Part shown: piece by piece, positions 1 through 8,192 of the stretch
Numbering within the stretch: position 1 is the first letter of the stretch
Layout: the number at the start of each line of letters is the position of its first letter
Assembly: GCF_000153125.2 (NCBI RefSeq)
Contig: NZ_CM002299.1
Span: forward strand, 930,809-994,808
Direction of reading: 5' to 3'
Length of the DNA: 64,000 nucleotides
Origin: Congregibacter litoralis KT71
GTDB lineage: Bacteria; Pseudomonadota; Gammaproteobacteria; Pseudomonadales; Halieaceae
Notes under the pieces: generated by a model
What the model was told of the DNA's origin: nothing
What the model saw: the letters and a program-made list of their open reading frames with translations, nothing else
The model's database searches: none
Translations under genes and position numbers: made by a program

Positions 1-249
1 TGGATTTATGGCACTGCCGGCGAAGCCAGTGAAAGCCTCTACAGCTCAGACCTCGCAGGCCCCCTGGCATTGGTGATGGGCGCCGAAGGCGCCGGTATGC
101 GACGCCTCACCCGGGAGCGCTGCGACTTCCTCGTCAACCTCCCCATGGCCGGTGCCGTGAGCAGCCTCAACGTCTCCGTCGCAACCGGTGTCTGTCTCTT
201 TGAAATCCGCCGTCAAAGACTGCTTGCAGAGGACGCTGGGGGCCTGTAG
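1..249 (+). CDS. rlmB: 23S rRNA (guanosine-2'-O)-methyltransferase RlmB, C-terminal part
   Basis: Only the last 82 codons lie in the window; the start is upstream of base 1. The visible part carries two SpoU/TrmH-family signatures: MGAEGAGM, which helps form the S-adenosylmethionine-binding trefoil knot, and [16 protein letters not shown], the C-terminal knot motif. RlmB methylates the 2'-OH of G2251 (E. coli numbering) in the ribosomal P-loop. Its position just before rpsF-rpsR-rplI matches the usual gammaproteobacterial order, which separates it from other SpoU paralogues. Confidence 0.9.
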   Translation, partial: WIYGTAGEASESLYSSDLAGPLALVMGAEGAGMRRLTRERCDFLVNLPMAGAVSSLNVSVATGVCLFEIRRQRLLAEDAGGL

Positions 250-304
250 ACTCCGCGCCTCAAAATTTGGGCGGTCGCTCTTGGCCGTTTCTCCTTGTCA
301 TACG

Positions 305-324
305 GCTTTGCAAAGAGGCAAAGC
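305..324 (+). promoter_or_regulatory. Hairpin in the rpsF leader, possible S6:S18 autoregulatory site
   Basis: GCTTTGC and GCAAAGC form a perfect 7-bp stem around an AAAGAG loop, 30 nt before the rpsF start. Leaders of rpsF operons in many bacteria contain an RNA element bound by the S6:S18 complex that represses the operon. The hairpin is seen; assigning it to that family is inference from position only. Confidence 0.35.
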
Positions 325-354
325 GGATGACTAAAACCCGTAAGGAGCTCGTTG

Positions 355-807
355 ATGCGACACTACGAAATCGTGTTCATGGTGCATCCGGACCAGTCTG
401 AACAGGTCCCCGGCATGATTGAACGCTACACCAACACCATCACTAAAGACGGTGGATCCGTACACCGACTGGAAGACTGGGGTCGCCGACAGCTGGCTTT
501 CCCCATCGCCAAGGTTCACAAGGCTCACTACATCCTGATGAATGTCGAGGCTTCCAACGAAGCCATGGATGAGCTCACAACGACTTTCCGCTATAACGAT
601 GCCGTTATCCGTAACCTCGTGATCCGTCGCGACGAGCCGGTACTGGAAGAGTCGCCCATCATGAAGGCCGAGAAAGAGAGCCGCGAGCGCAAGTCCCGTT
701 ATGAGGACCGTCAAGGTAGCGAGAAGCCCCGTCGCGATAGCGAAGGTGGGGACAGCAAGACCTCTGACGACAGCAACGAACCAGCTACTGCAGAAGCAGA
801 AGCTTAA
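355..807 (+). CDS. rpsF: 30S ribosomal protein S6 (bS6)
   Basis: bS6 binds the platform of the 30S subunit together with bS18. The protein opens [20 protein letters not shown] and contains the family stretch [19 protein letters not shown] 355 is chosen over the in-frame TTG at 352 because AAGGAG (342-347) is well spaced from it. The length is 150 aa, longer than the roughly 100-residue core, because of a charged tail after about residue 105 rich in E, R, K, S and D; variable acidic tails are usual in this family. It is first in an operon with rpsR, the DUF2232 gene and rplI. Confidence 0.97.
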   Translation: MRHYEIVFMVHPDQSEQVPGMIERYTNTITKDGGSVHRLEDWGRRQLAFPIAKVHKAHYILMNVEASNEAMDELTTTFRYNDAVIRNLVIRRDEPVLEESPIMKAEKESRERKSRYEDRQGSEKPRRDSEGGDSKTSDDSNEPATAEAEA

Positions 808-847
808 GTCGCGGCCCCATAAGCGGACCTATAAGGAGTAATTTCAG

Positions 848-1075
848 ATGGCACGTTTTTTCCGTCGTCGTAAGTTTTGTCGTTTTACCGCTGAAGGCGT
901 TAAAGAGATCGATTACAAGGATCTCGATACCCTGAAAGCCTATATTTCTGAAACCGGCAAGATTGTTCCCAGCCGTATCACCGGCACAAAAGCGAAGTAT
1001 CAGCGTCAGCTTTCCACCGCGGTTAAGCGCGCACGGTTTCTCGCTCTGTTGCCCTATACAGACGGCCACCGCTGA
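848..1075 (+). CDS. rpsR: 30S ribosomal protein S18 (bS18)
   Basis: The protein has 75 aa, the normal length, starts [17 protein letters not shown] and ends [14 protein letters not shown], both family hallmarks. bS18 binds with bS6 to the platform of the small subunit. It lies 40 bp after rpsF with AAGGAG just ahead of the ATG. The cysteine in RRKFCRF is a common position in S18. Nothing in it is unusual. Confidence 0.97.
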   Translation: MARFFRRRKFCRFTAEGVKEIDYKDLDTLKAYISETGKIVPSRITGTKAKYQRQLSTAVKRARFLALLPYTDGHR

Positions 1076-1136
1076 TTTCGGGGGCGTCGCGGATGTTGAT
1101 CCCGGCGTCATCTGTTTCGGTAAGTAGGTAAACGGC

Positions 1137-2165
1137 ATGCAGGGTCTTGCCAGGTTTGCAATGAGTGGGCGCTATCGCGCACTGCTCCTTGCTATCGCAA
1201 GTTCCGGAAGTCTTCTGTTTGCCTGGATTGGCGCGGCGGTGGTCGCTTTGGTGACCCTGCGAAAAGGCGCTCAGGAAGGGTTTTGGATCGTGCTTTGGGC
1301 GTCCTTGCCGGCGCTCCTGGTGACCCGGGTGTCCGGCGATAGCAGCGCCCTGGTGATGCTCCTTGGCACAGCGGTGTTGGCCTGGGTGTTGCGCACATCC
1401 GTGAACCTGGCATTGACCGCCGTTGTCAGTGCCGGGGTTGCACTGGTCACCGGTGCGGGGTTGCTGGCTTTTGGTCAGTCCATGCTCTCGGAGCTAGCGG
1501 CGCTGTTTGCGCAGTTTTTTACGGCCCTGGAGAAGCAGACCCTGGAAGCCGGGGGTGAGTCCCTGGGACTTCAGCCCCCCACGCTGGCCCAGTTGGCCGG
1601 CATGATGGGCACGGCAAACGGGGCTTTGAGTTTTTTGTGCCTGTCACTGGCGCGCTACTGGCAGGCAGCGTTGTACAACCCGGGAGGTTTTGGCGAGGAG
1701 TTCAGAGAACTGCAGCTGCCAAAGACCCTGGTGTGGGCCCTGGCGGTGGCAGCCACCAGTTTGGCGGCCGCAGGGCTGGCTTACCGGAGCTGGGGAGCGG
1801 CACTGCTCTTGCCTCTCACCATTGCGGGATTTGCGCTCTTGCACGCCAGGGCGCGTTACAAGGGCCAGAGCAGCTTTTGGATGGGTGGCATTTATGCCGC
1901 ATGGCTCGTGTTTGATGCCGCCAAATTAGGGCTTGTAGGACTCGTGCTTGCGGACACGCTGCTGGATTTTCGCCATCGCTGGCAACTCAAGGCGTCAACG
2001 GGCCTGGAGCCGCACGACGGGTCGAGAGATGATGAGTCGAGAGACCGCGGGTCGAGAGAGGCAGAGCCGCCCCGGGATAGCGATGCAGGGAACGAGCACG
2101 ATGAGCATCGGCCAGAAGAACAGGATGTGCCGGATGACGATGATCCGGACAACAAAAAAGATTAA
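1137..2165 (+). CDS. DUF2232 (YybS-like) integral membrane protein
   Basis: A hydrophobic protein of 342 aa with about eight membrane segments between residues 10 and 285, followed by a very hydrophilic acidic tail rich in D, E and R (about residues 290-342). Its place between rpsR and rplI is where many gammaproteobacteria, including Pseudomonas, keep a DUF2232 membrane protein of unknown role. No catalytic motif is visible. ATG 1137 is used; a second in-frame ATG lies at 1161. No strong ribosome-binding site precedes either, so the exact start is uncertain. Cotranscription with ribosomal protein genes is likely from the spacing. Confidence 0.75.
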   Translation: MQGLARFAMSGRYRALLLAIASSGSLLFAWIGAAVVALVTLRKGAQEGFWIVLWASLPALLVTRVSGDSSALVMLLGTAVLAWVLRTSVNLALTAVVSAGVALVTGAGLLAFGQSMLSELAALFAQFFTALEKQTLEAGGESLGLQPPTLAQLAGMMGTANGALSFLCLSLARYWQAALYNPGGFGEEFRELQLPKTLVWALAVAATSLAAAGLAYRSWGAALLLPLTIAGFALLHARARYKGQSSFWMGGIYAAWLVFDAAKLGLVGLVLADTLLDFRHRWQLKASTGLEPHDGSRDDESRDRGSREAEPPRDSDAGNEHDEHRPEEQDVPDDDDPDNKKD

Positions 2166-2218
2166 TTCGCACTAGTGAGATAGCAGTGCTCCTGAGCACT
2201 GATACAGAGGACCAAACC

Positions 2219-2668
2219 ATGGAAATTATTCTGCTGGAAAACATCGGCAACCTCGGCGGCCTGGGTGACAAGGTTACCGTCAAGGCTGGCTATGGCCGTA
2301 ACTTTCTGATCCCTCAGGGCAAAGCGGTGCCCGCGACAGAAGCAAACGTCAAAGAGTTTGAAGCACGGCGTGCAGAACTTGAGCGTGCCGCGGCGGAAGC
2401 ACTGACAGCGGCGGAGAAGCGCGCGGAAGCGTTGGCGGCCCTCGACGTGATCACCATCGAAGCCAATGCCGGTGAAGAGGGCAAGCTGTTCGGCTCCATC
2501 GGTACCCGCGACATCGCCGATGTCGTCACCGCGGCGGGCTGTGAGATTGACAAGTCTGAAGTCCGACTGCCCGAGGGTGCGCTTCGGGAAACGGGTGAAT
2601 ACAGCATTGCAATTCAGGTTCACCCCGACGTCATGACCGACGTTACCCTGGCCGTAGTACCAGAGTAG
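2219..2668 (+). CDS. rplI: 50S ribosomal protein L9 (bL9)
   Basis: The protein begins [32 protein letters not shown], the conserved N-terminal rRNA-binding domain, then has a long alanine/glutamate-rich helix and a C-terminal domain. Its 149 aa match the family. The ATG at 2219 is chosen because the domain starts there and AGAGG (2206-2210) is suitably spaced; an in-frame opening from 2186 adds residues with no family match. L9 binds domain V of 23S rRNA and limits frameshifting. Two terminator hairpins follow. Confidence 0.97.
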   Translation: MEIILLENIGNLGGLGDKVTVKAGYGRNFLIPQGKAVPATEANVKEFEARRAELERAAAEALTAAEKRAEALAALDVITIEANAGEEGKLFGSIGTRDIADVVTAAGCEIDKSEVRLPEGALRETGEYSIAIQVHPDVMTDVTLAVVPE

Positions 2669-2696
2669 TACCTGCGTAGTACCTGAGTAAGGGGTC

Positions 2697-2727
2697 TCGA
2701 AGCGGCAACTTCCGGCTTCGATCTTTT
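2697..2727 (+). terminator. Rho-independent terminator after rplI
   Basis: TCGAAGC (2697-2703) pairs perfectly with GCTTCGA (2715-2721) and is followed by TCTTTT. It lies 28 bp after the rplI stop, the expected end of the rpsF operon. Confidence 0.75.
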
Positions 2728-2748
2728 CCTCAGGGAACTTCTTGAATA

Positions 2749-2778
2749 AAACGCGGCTTTCGGGCCGCGTTTGCTTTT
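2749..2778 (+). terminator. Second rho-independent terminator before dnaB
   Basis: AAACGCGGC (2749-2757) pairs with GCCGCGTTT (2764-2772) around a 6-nt loop and is followed by GCTTTTT. This GC-rich 9-bp stem with a T-run is stronger than the hairpin just upstream and separates the ribosomal operon from dnaB. Confidence 0.85.
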
Positions 2779-2832
2779 TACCTATCTTAATTTGGGCTAC
2801 TCTGGACAGCCCTGTGCCGCCAAGGCCCGCTG

Positions 2833-4272
2833 ATGGCAGACACTAGCCCACAACAATCCTCCTATCCCCGGGGCTCACAACAGTCTCAGTCCAACCGTCC
2901 CTATGACGGGGATGTGGCCCGCATAAAGCTCCAGCCGCAATCCATTGAAGCCGAACAGTCCGTTATCGGTGGCCTTATGATCTCCCAGGATGCCTGGGAC
3001 AGCGTGGCGGAGATGGTGAGTCCGGAGGACTTTTATCGTCCCGATCACCGTTTGATCTTCAGGCAGATACGCCACCTCGCCGAAGCCGCCCAGCCCGTTG
3101 ATGTGGTGACCCTTGCCGACCAGCTGCAGCTCAGTGGTGAACTGGATGCCGCCGGGGGGCATGCTTACCTCTCGGAGCTTGCCGAAAACACGCCCAGTGC
3201 CTCGAATATTCGTGCCTATGCTCAGGTGGTGCGTGAGCGTTCGGCGCTCCGGAGCCTCATTGAGGCGGCGCAGGAAATCGCCGATAGCGGATTCACGCCC
3301 GAGGGTCGCACGTCCGCGGAGCTCATCGACGAGGCGGAGCGCCTGATCATGCAGATCGGTGAGCAGGGTCCCAAAGCCGGCGGGCCCCAGGATGTGGGCA
3401 CGCTGCTCACAGAAACGGTGCAACGCATCGAGGAACTCTGTAACAGCGGCGGCGAGATTACGGGTTTAACCACGGGATACATCGACCTCGACAAGTTTAC
3501 CTCGGGTCTTCAAAAGTCTGATCTGGTGATTGTGGCCGGGCGACCCTCCATGGGTAAGACCGCCTTCGCCATGAACCTGGTGGAGAACGCCATCCTTGCC
3601 CAATCGGATCCGGTACTCGTGTTCTCCATGGAAATGCCCGCCGAGGCGCTGATGATGCGTTTGTTGTCGTCGATTGGTCGCATTGATCAGACCCTGGTGC
3701 GCACGGGGCGCCTTGATCAGGCCGGCTGGGAGAGCCTCTCCAACGCGGTCGGAAAGCTGAAAAATACGGGTCTGCTCATTGACGACACACCCGCTTTGAC
3801 GCCCACGGAGGTTCGCAGCCGCGCCCGACGGGTCAAGCGCGAACACGGCAACATCGCCATGATCATGATTGACTACATGCAGCTGATGCAGGTTGCGGGA
3901 GCGTCCGAGGGCCGCACGGCGGAGATCTCGGAGATTTCGCGTAGCCTCAAGGCCATCGCGAAAGAGTTCCGATGCCCTGTAGTGGCCTTGTCCCAGCTCA
4001 ACCGTTCTCTGGAGCAGCGCCCGAACAAGCGGCCGGTGAATTCAGATCTGCGGGAGTCCGGCGCCATCGAGCAGGACGCAGATGTGATTATGTTTATCTA
4101 TCGTGATGAGGTGTATAACCCCGACTCCGCGGATAAAGGCATCGCAGAAATCATTATCGGCAAACAGCGAAACGGTCCCATCGGTACCTGCCGTCTGGCG
4201 TTCTTTGGGGAATACACCCGCTTTGAAAATCTTGCCCGGGGCGCCTCGGGCGGATATTCCGAAGGGTTCTGA
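2833..4272 (+). CDS. dnaB: Replicative DNA helicase DnaB
   Basis: DnaB is the hexameric 5'-3' helicase that unwinds DNA at the replication fork and recruits primase. The 479-aa protein has an N-terminal DnaB domain (about residues 35-140, from LQPQSIEAEQSVIGGLM), a linker, and a RecA-like motor with Walker A GRPSMGKTA at about 236-244, Walker B-type MIMIDYMQLM, and the C-terminal SDLRESGAIEQDAD motif. ATG 2833 fits the family length. It follows rplI as in Pseudomonas, but alr, often next, is absent. The genes behind it on the other strand encode replication-loader-like proteins. Confidence 0.97.
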   Translation: MADTSPQQSSYPRGSQQSQSNRPYDGDVARIKLQPQSIEAEQSVIGGLMISQDAWDSVAEMVSPEDFYRPDHRLIFRQIRHLAEAAQPVDVVTLADQLQLSGELDAAGGHAYLSELAENTPSASNIRAYAQVVRERSALRSLIEAAQEIADSGFTPEGRTSAELIDEAERLIMQIGEQGPKAGGPQDVGTLLTETVQRIEELCNSGGEITGLTTGYIDLDKFTSGLQKSDLVIVAGRPSMGKTAFAMNLVENAILAQSDPVLVFSMEMPAEALMMRLLSSIGRIDQTLVRTGRLDQAGWESLSNAVGKLKNTGLLIDDTPALTPTEVRSRARRVKREHGNIAMIMIDYMQLMQVAGASEGRTAEISEISRSLKAIAKEFRCPVVALSQLNRSLEQRPNKRPVNSDLRESGAIEQDADVIMFIYRDEVYNPDSADKGIAEIIIGKQRNGPIGTCRLAFFGEYTRFENLARGASGGYSEGF

Positions 4273-4330
4273 TTGGACGCATGCGTGCCCGGCAGCTAGC
4301 TCGGCGCAGAGCACCGGGCCCTAAAGCTCA

Positions 4331-5365
4331 TCAATCCATACCAGCCTGAGCGCGCACATAGCGTGCAGCGTCTTCATGGGTAGCGAACCAGACATCACCC
4401 TTGCTCTTTATGTGCTCGATGAGGCCCTCGAGGGCGACAATGCGTGAGCGGTGGCCACTCACATGGGGGTGCAGGGTGAGGAGGAACAGCGTGCCTTCTT
4501 CCCAGGCTTTATCAAATTCATCGATCCACACCTGCATGATGTCCCGGGGGTTCATGTAGCGGTTGCCCAGGGGGTTCATGAGGGGTGCATCGTCCAGAAT
4601 CCAGTCTACGGGCAGCTCCACAAGATCCGTAGGCTCCCCATTCTGCACCAGCTCGTAAGGTCGATCGTCGTGCATAAGTGAGCTCTCGTAGAGGAAACCC
4701 ATCTCGCGGACGATGGAGAGCGTGGCGGGACTGTGGTTCCAGGACGGTGCGCGATAGCCCACGGGGCGTCTGCCACTGATCTCCTCAATGGTATCCATCG
4801 CCTGCGCTAGAAGCCGCGCTTCCGTGTCGGCATCGAGGCTGGTATTGCGTTCATGTATCCAGCCATGGACAGCAATCTCATGATCCCCCGATGCATTGAT
4901 CAGCGCGGCCTGCTCCGGCGCGATTTTCAGGCTCCAGGCAGGAAAGAAAAACGTCGAGGGGATGGCCTCGTCATCCACAAGCTTGACGATGCGGGGCAGG
5001 GCCACGCGGTGCCCGTACTGCCCCTGAGAGAGGGGGCCGATGCTCACTTCGCCGGTGCGCAGGCCCATGACCGTTTCGTTATCCACGTCAAAGGACAATA
5101 GCACCGCCACCCGGGCGCCACCGGGCCATTGCTCTGGTGTGAGATCCTTTCCTGCCCGCACCTGATTAACCGCATTAAAGACCGTGTCGTCAGACCAGTT
5201 CCAGGGGGTTGCGGGATCCTCGCTCTGCGCGAGGGATGCGCCGGACAGCAAAGCCCCGGCGAGACCCGCCAGGGCGCCGAGACACAGGCGCTTCATGGTC
5301 CGACGGGGAGGTCGCAGAGCAGCTTGTCGGTCAGATGGCAGGGCAAAATTGTGAGGTGACAGCAT
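4331..5365 (-). CDS. Exported polysaccharide deacetylase (NodB/CE4 family)
   Basis: This is a carbohydrate esterase 4-type metal-dependent deacetylase. Motifs include VLLSFDVDNETV (catalytic Asp plus metal-site Asp), HGWIHE for the two metal histidines, YRAPSWNHS and the late LTLHPHVSGH. That last form is typical of the branch containing PuuE allantoinase and Helicobacter PgdA rather than chitin-type NodB. A hydrophobic stretch at residues 24-46 ending GASLAQ looks like a signal peptide. The start at 5365 has TAGGAAG upstream and lies 8 bp after the preceding gene's stop, so it is likely coupled; MKRLCLG at 5296 would give a conventional signal peptide. The substrate is unknown; peptidoglycan or a surface glycan are options. 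Confidence 0.8.
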   Translation of the reverse strand: MLSPHNFALPSDRQAALRPPRRTMKRLCLGALAGLAGALLSGASLAQSEDPATPWNWSDDTVFNAVNQVRAGKDLTPEQWPGGARVAVLLSFDVDNETVMGLRTGEVSIGPLSQGQYGHRVALPRIVKLVDDEAIPSTFFFPAWSLKIAPEQAALINASGDHEIAVHGWIHERNTSLDADTEARLLAQAMDTIEEISGRRPVGYRAPSWNHSPATLSIVREMGFLYESSLMHDDRPYELVQNGEPTDLVELPVDWILDDAPLMNPLGNRYMNPRDIMQVWIDEFDKAWEEGTLFLLTLHPHVSGHRSRIVALEGLIEHIKSKGDVWFATHEDAARYVRAQAGMD

Positions 5366-5373
5366 GAGGCTTC

Positions 5374-6045
5374 CTAGGTGAGATCGTTGTCGTTTTTCAG
5401 GCGTTGCAACTGTGCGAGGGCTGCTTCTCCCTCCAGAGCCGTTGAGCTTAAGCGGTTTTTTGCCGGCGCCGGCACCGGGGGTGTTTCCTCACCCGCGAGC
5501 ACCGCTGCGCAGCGAGACTGATAGTGGCTCTTAAACAGCGGCCAGCTTTGGGCTTCGGCGCTGGTGGCCAGCTGTTGCCAGCCGCTGTCCCGACCGGCCC
5601 AGTAAACCGCCGGATGGGACCAGCGCTTATGTTCTGGCGGTGAGCCGGCGTTGCAGGCCTCCAGGTAGGCCGTTCTGGCCGCCGGGAGCCCCAGGGCCGG
5701 CAGACTCTCTTCGCAACACTTGTGCATACGATTCAGCGTCGGCAGATACTCGCTGTTTTCAATGGCGAGCTTGGCACCCTGGAGGATCTGGACAGGAGGG
5801 ATATCTTTCAGGGAGTCCAGCCACAGCTTTTTGATCTGTCTCAGCTGCTCGGCCTCGCTAAACGCCGCGTAGTACTGGTTGTGGTAATTCAGTCGGAAAA
5901 GCGCAAAGACCTGGTTGATGGCCTCGACCAGTGCGGGCTCCGGCTTGAGGCGCGAGTCACTCTGCCCAGGAGGTATCGGTGAGGTCGCTTTCGAGGCTGC
6001 TATCTCGCGTTCGACGCGCTGCGCCAGTTCCCCGCTGTCCTCCAT
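5374..6045 (-). CDS. Phage lambda P-like putative DnaB helicase loader
   Basis: The 223-aa protein resembles lambda replication protein P in layout: a central helical part with INQVFALF, then LWLDSLKDIPPVQILQGAKLA, YLPTLNRMHKCCEES, and a later HPAVYWAGRDSGW. Lambda P captures DnaB and loads it at the phage origin. The start at 6045 is well marked by AGGAG (complement of 6052-6056); an upstream ATG at 6096 lacks this. The gene overlaps the upstream DnaT-like gene by 89 bp in another frame. Its neighbours dnaB and radA fit a replication role. The family call rests on motif-level resemblance and is moderately sure; the loader role is inference. Confidence 0.6.
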   Translation of the reverse strand: MEDSGELAQRVEREIAASKATSPIPPGQSDSRLKPEPALVEAINQVFALFRLNYHNQYYAAFSEAEQLRQIKKLWLDSLKDIPPVQILQGAKLAIENSEYLPTLNRMHKCCEESLPALGLPAARTAYLEACNAGSPPEHKRWSHPAVYWAGRDSGWQQLATSAEAQSWPLFKSHYQSRCAAVLAGEETPPVPAPAKNRLSSTALEGEAALAQLQRLKNDNDLT

Positions 6046-6718
6046 GATCAACTCCTGTCGTTTCCTGTTGCTGTCGCGCCCATTGGAATTGTACATGCTG
6101 TTTGAATCGATTTTGCCAGGCGTGCCCGGCGCTCCCTCTTTCCCGCCAATACAGCGTGAAATCCTCTATCTGCTGCAGGGCAAATCCTCGGGGCACGCCA
6201 TGAAAACGCTCAAGGAGTTCGAGCATGTCCTCGCTGGGTTGAAAGTCCGGTGGCAGGGGTTCTCCCGTGCGTTTGGCGGGTCTGGGCATCGCCGCCGCGG
6301 GTGCTTTTCTTTCGGTGGCTGGCGTTGCCATGGTGGGCGCGGCTGCTTTTGCAGGGGTGGTCGATGCTGAGGCATGGGAAGCCTGGCTTGTCGATGCCGC
6401 AGTGCTGGCGGGAGATTCGTTGATCGCCAGCAGCAGACAGTCCTGAGCCGCTGTCTGTCGATCGATGCACAACAGACCCAGGGACTCCAGGGACTCGCAC
6501 ACGCTCTCAAGTTCCCGCGGATTCCAGAAGGGTAGCAGCTGAAGCAGGTAGGCCCGGCTGACGTGGAGCCAGGCCAGGCCATCGCGACGGGTCGCCGGCT
6601 GGTGGAGATACAAGCCCTTGATTTGCTGCAGCAATACCGCCTCGGCCAGGCCCACAGCCGCCGCCAGCTCAGCGGAAAAAACCAGTTGCGAGTCGGGAAT
6701 GAGGGGGCGAGGAGCCAT
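5957..6718 (-). CDS. DnaT-like primosomal/ssDNA-binding domain protein
   Basis: A two-part protein of 253 aa. Residues 1-95 look like a winged-helix replication-initiator module (FSAELAAAVGLAEAVLLQQI, then LPFWNPRELESVCESLESLGL). An alanine/proline/threonine-rich linker follows to about residue 148. The C-terminal part, FQPSEDMLELLERF then IEDFTLYWRERG and WQNRFKQHVQFQW, matches the DnaT C-terminal ssDNA-binding domain. DnaT works in primosome assembly with PriA/PriB and DnaC. ATG 6718 is preferred over GTG 6724 because AGAAG is well spaced from it. It heads an operon with the lambda-P-like gene and the deacetylase. Confidence 0.65.
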   Translation of the reverse strand: MAPRPLIPDSQLVFSAELAAAVGLAEAVLLQQIKGLYLHQPATRRDGLAWLHVSRAYLLQLLPFWNPRELESVCESLESLGLLCIDRQTAAQDCLLLAINESPASTAASTSQASHASASTTPAKAAAPTMATPATERKAPAAAMPRPAKRTGEPLPPDFQPSEDMLELLERFHGVPRGFALQQIEDFTLYWRERGSAGHAWQNRFKQHVQFQWARQQQETTGVDHGGQRGTGAARRTRDSSLESDLTDTSWAE

Positions 6719-6811
6719 GCACACTTCTGCTTAAAGATAGCGGCCGCACAGCATACCCAGCTTGCGTCATTAGTTGTAGCATCGCGCCTGAGTTTTCACA
6801 GGGAAATGTTG

Positions 6812-8182
6812 ATGGCCAAGGCAAAAACAGCCTTCGTTTGCAGTGATTGCGGTTCGGACTATCACAAGTGGCAGGGACAGTGCAGTGACTGCGGTGCCTG
6901 GAACACGCTCAGTGAAATTCGTCTGGGCAGCGCTAAGAGCACCAGCCGTGCCCCCGCGGGACGCAGCGGTTTTGCGGGAGAGCTCGCGCCGGCGCGGGTG
7001 CTGAGCGAGATCGATGTCTCCGAGGTCAGGCGCATTCCCACGGGTATGGCCGAATTTGATCGTGTGCTGGGAGGAGGGCTGGTCCCGGGGTCGGCCATTC
7101 TTCTCGGCGGAAACCCGGGGGCCGGAAAAAGCACACTGCTTCTCCAGGCCTGCTGCGGGCTCGCAAGTCGCATGCCGGCACTCTATGTCACCGGCGAGGA
7201 AAGCCCCCAGCAGATCGCCATGCGCGCTCAGCGTCTGTCGCTGCCCCTGGATGAATTGAAGCTCATGGCGGAGACCAATGTGGAAGCCATCCTGGCGGCG
7301 CTGGATAAGCACCAGCCCCGGCTCCTGGTGGTCGATTCCATCCAGGTGGTCTACAGCGAAGAGCTGAGTTCGGCCCCCGGGAGCGTGTCCCAGGTGCGGG
7401 AGTGCGCGGCAACCCTCACCCGGGCAGCGAAGCAGCGGGGCATCGTGTTGCTGCTGGTGGGTCACGTCACCAAGGATGGCAGTCTCGCCGGCCCTAAAGT
7501 GCTGGAACACATGATCGACTGTTCCGTATTGCTTGAGAGCTCCGACGACCAACGTTTTCGCACCCTGCGGGGACAGAAAAACCGCTTTGGGGCGGTGAAC
7601 GAGCTGGGTATTTTTGCCATGACGGAGCAGGGTCTCCGGGAGGTGCGAAACCCCTCGGCAATTTTTCTGGAGCGGGGCGAAAAGCAGTCCTCAGGCAGCG
7701 TTGTGATGGTGGTCTGGGAGGGCACGCGCCCCCTGCTGGTGGAAATACAGGCCCTTGTCGATGACAGTCCTCTGGGAAATCCCCGCCGCCTGGCGGTGGG
7801 TCTGGAACAGAATCGCCTGGCGATGCTCCTGGCCATCCTCCATCGCCACGGTGGCTTGCAGGTAGGGGATCAGGATGTTTTTGCCAATGTGGTCGGTGGT
7901 GTCCGAGTCCTGGAGACCAGCGTTGACCTCGCGTTGCTCCTGGCTATCGTTTCGAGCTTCCGGGACCGTCCATTACCCCGCGATCTCGTGGTCTTCGGCG
8001 AGGTGGGACTCGCTGGTGAGATTCGCCCTGTGCCCTCGGGGCAGGAGCGTCTGTCCGAGGCGGCGAAACATGGTTTCGCCAGAGCGATAGTGCCCCGGGG
8101 CAACGCCCCCAAGACGGCACCCAGGGGCATGGAGGTACACGCCGTGGCTACCCTGGGAGAGGCGTTGGCGCTGGATTTCTAG
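6812..8182 (+). CDS. radA: DNA repair protein RadA
   Basis: RadA is a RecA-like branch-migration helicase active in recombination and fork repair. The 456-aa protein has an N-terminal C4 zinc finger (CSDCG and CSDCG, residues 10-30), Walker A GGNPGAGKST, the RadA-specific KNRFG motif and a C-terminal Lon-protease-like domain. ATG 6812 is used, with CAGGGA at 6799-6804; the frame stays open far upstream, but only into sequence antisense to the DnaT-like gene. It converges with the parvulin gene with only 10 bp between the stops. Confidence 0.96.
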   Translation: MAKAKTAFVCSDCGSDYHKWQGQCSDCGAWNTLSEIRLGSAKSTSRAPAGRSGFAGELAPARVLSEIDVSEVRRIPTGMAEFDRVLGGGLVPGSAILLGGNPGAGKSTLLLQACCGLASRMPALYVTGEESPQQIAMRAQRLSLPLDELKLMAETNVEAILAALDKHQPRLLVVDSIQVVYSEELSSAPGSVSQVRECAATLTRAAKQRGIVLLLVGHVTKDGSLAGPKVLEHMIDCSVLLESSDDQRFRTLRGQKNRFGAVNELGIFAMTEQGLREVRNPSAIFLERGEKQSSGSVVMVVWEGTRPLLVEIQALVDDSPLGNPRRLAVGLEQNRLAMLLAILHRHGGLQVGDQDVFANVVGGVRVLETSVDLALLLAIVSSFRDRPLPRDLVVFGEVGLAGEIRPVPSGQERLSEAAKHGFARAIVPRGNAPKTAPRGMEVHAVATLGEALALDF

Positions 8183-8192
8183 TCCGTTCGCA

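Noticed and set aside
4273..4330. Terminator between convergent dnaB and the deacetylase gene
   Set aside because: A GCCCGG/CCGGGC pairing exists but with a long loop and no T-run on either strand.
6563..6811. N-terminal extension of radA
   Set aside because: The frame is open but lies antisense to the DnaT-like gene; the RadA zinc finger and a good ribosome-binding site place the start at 6812.
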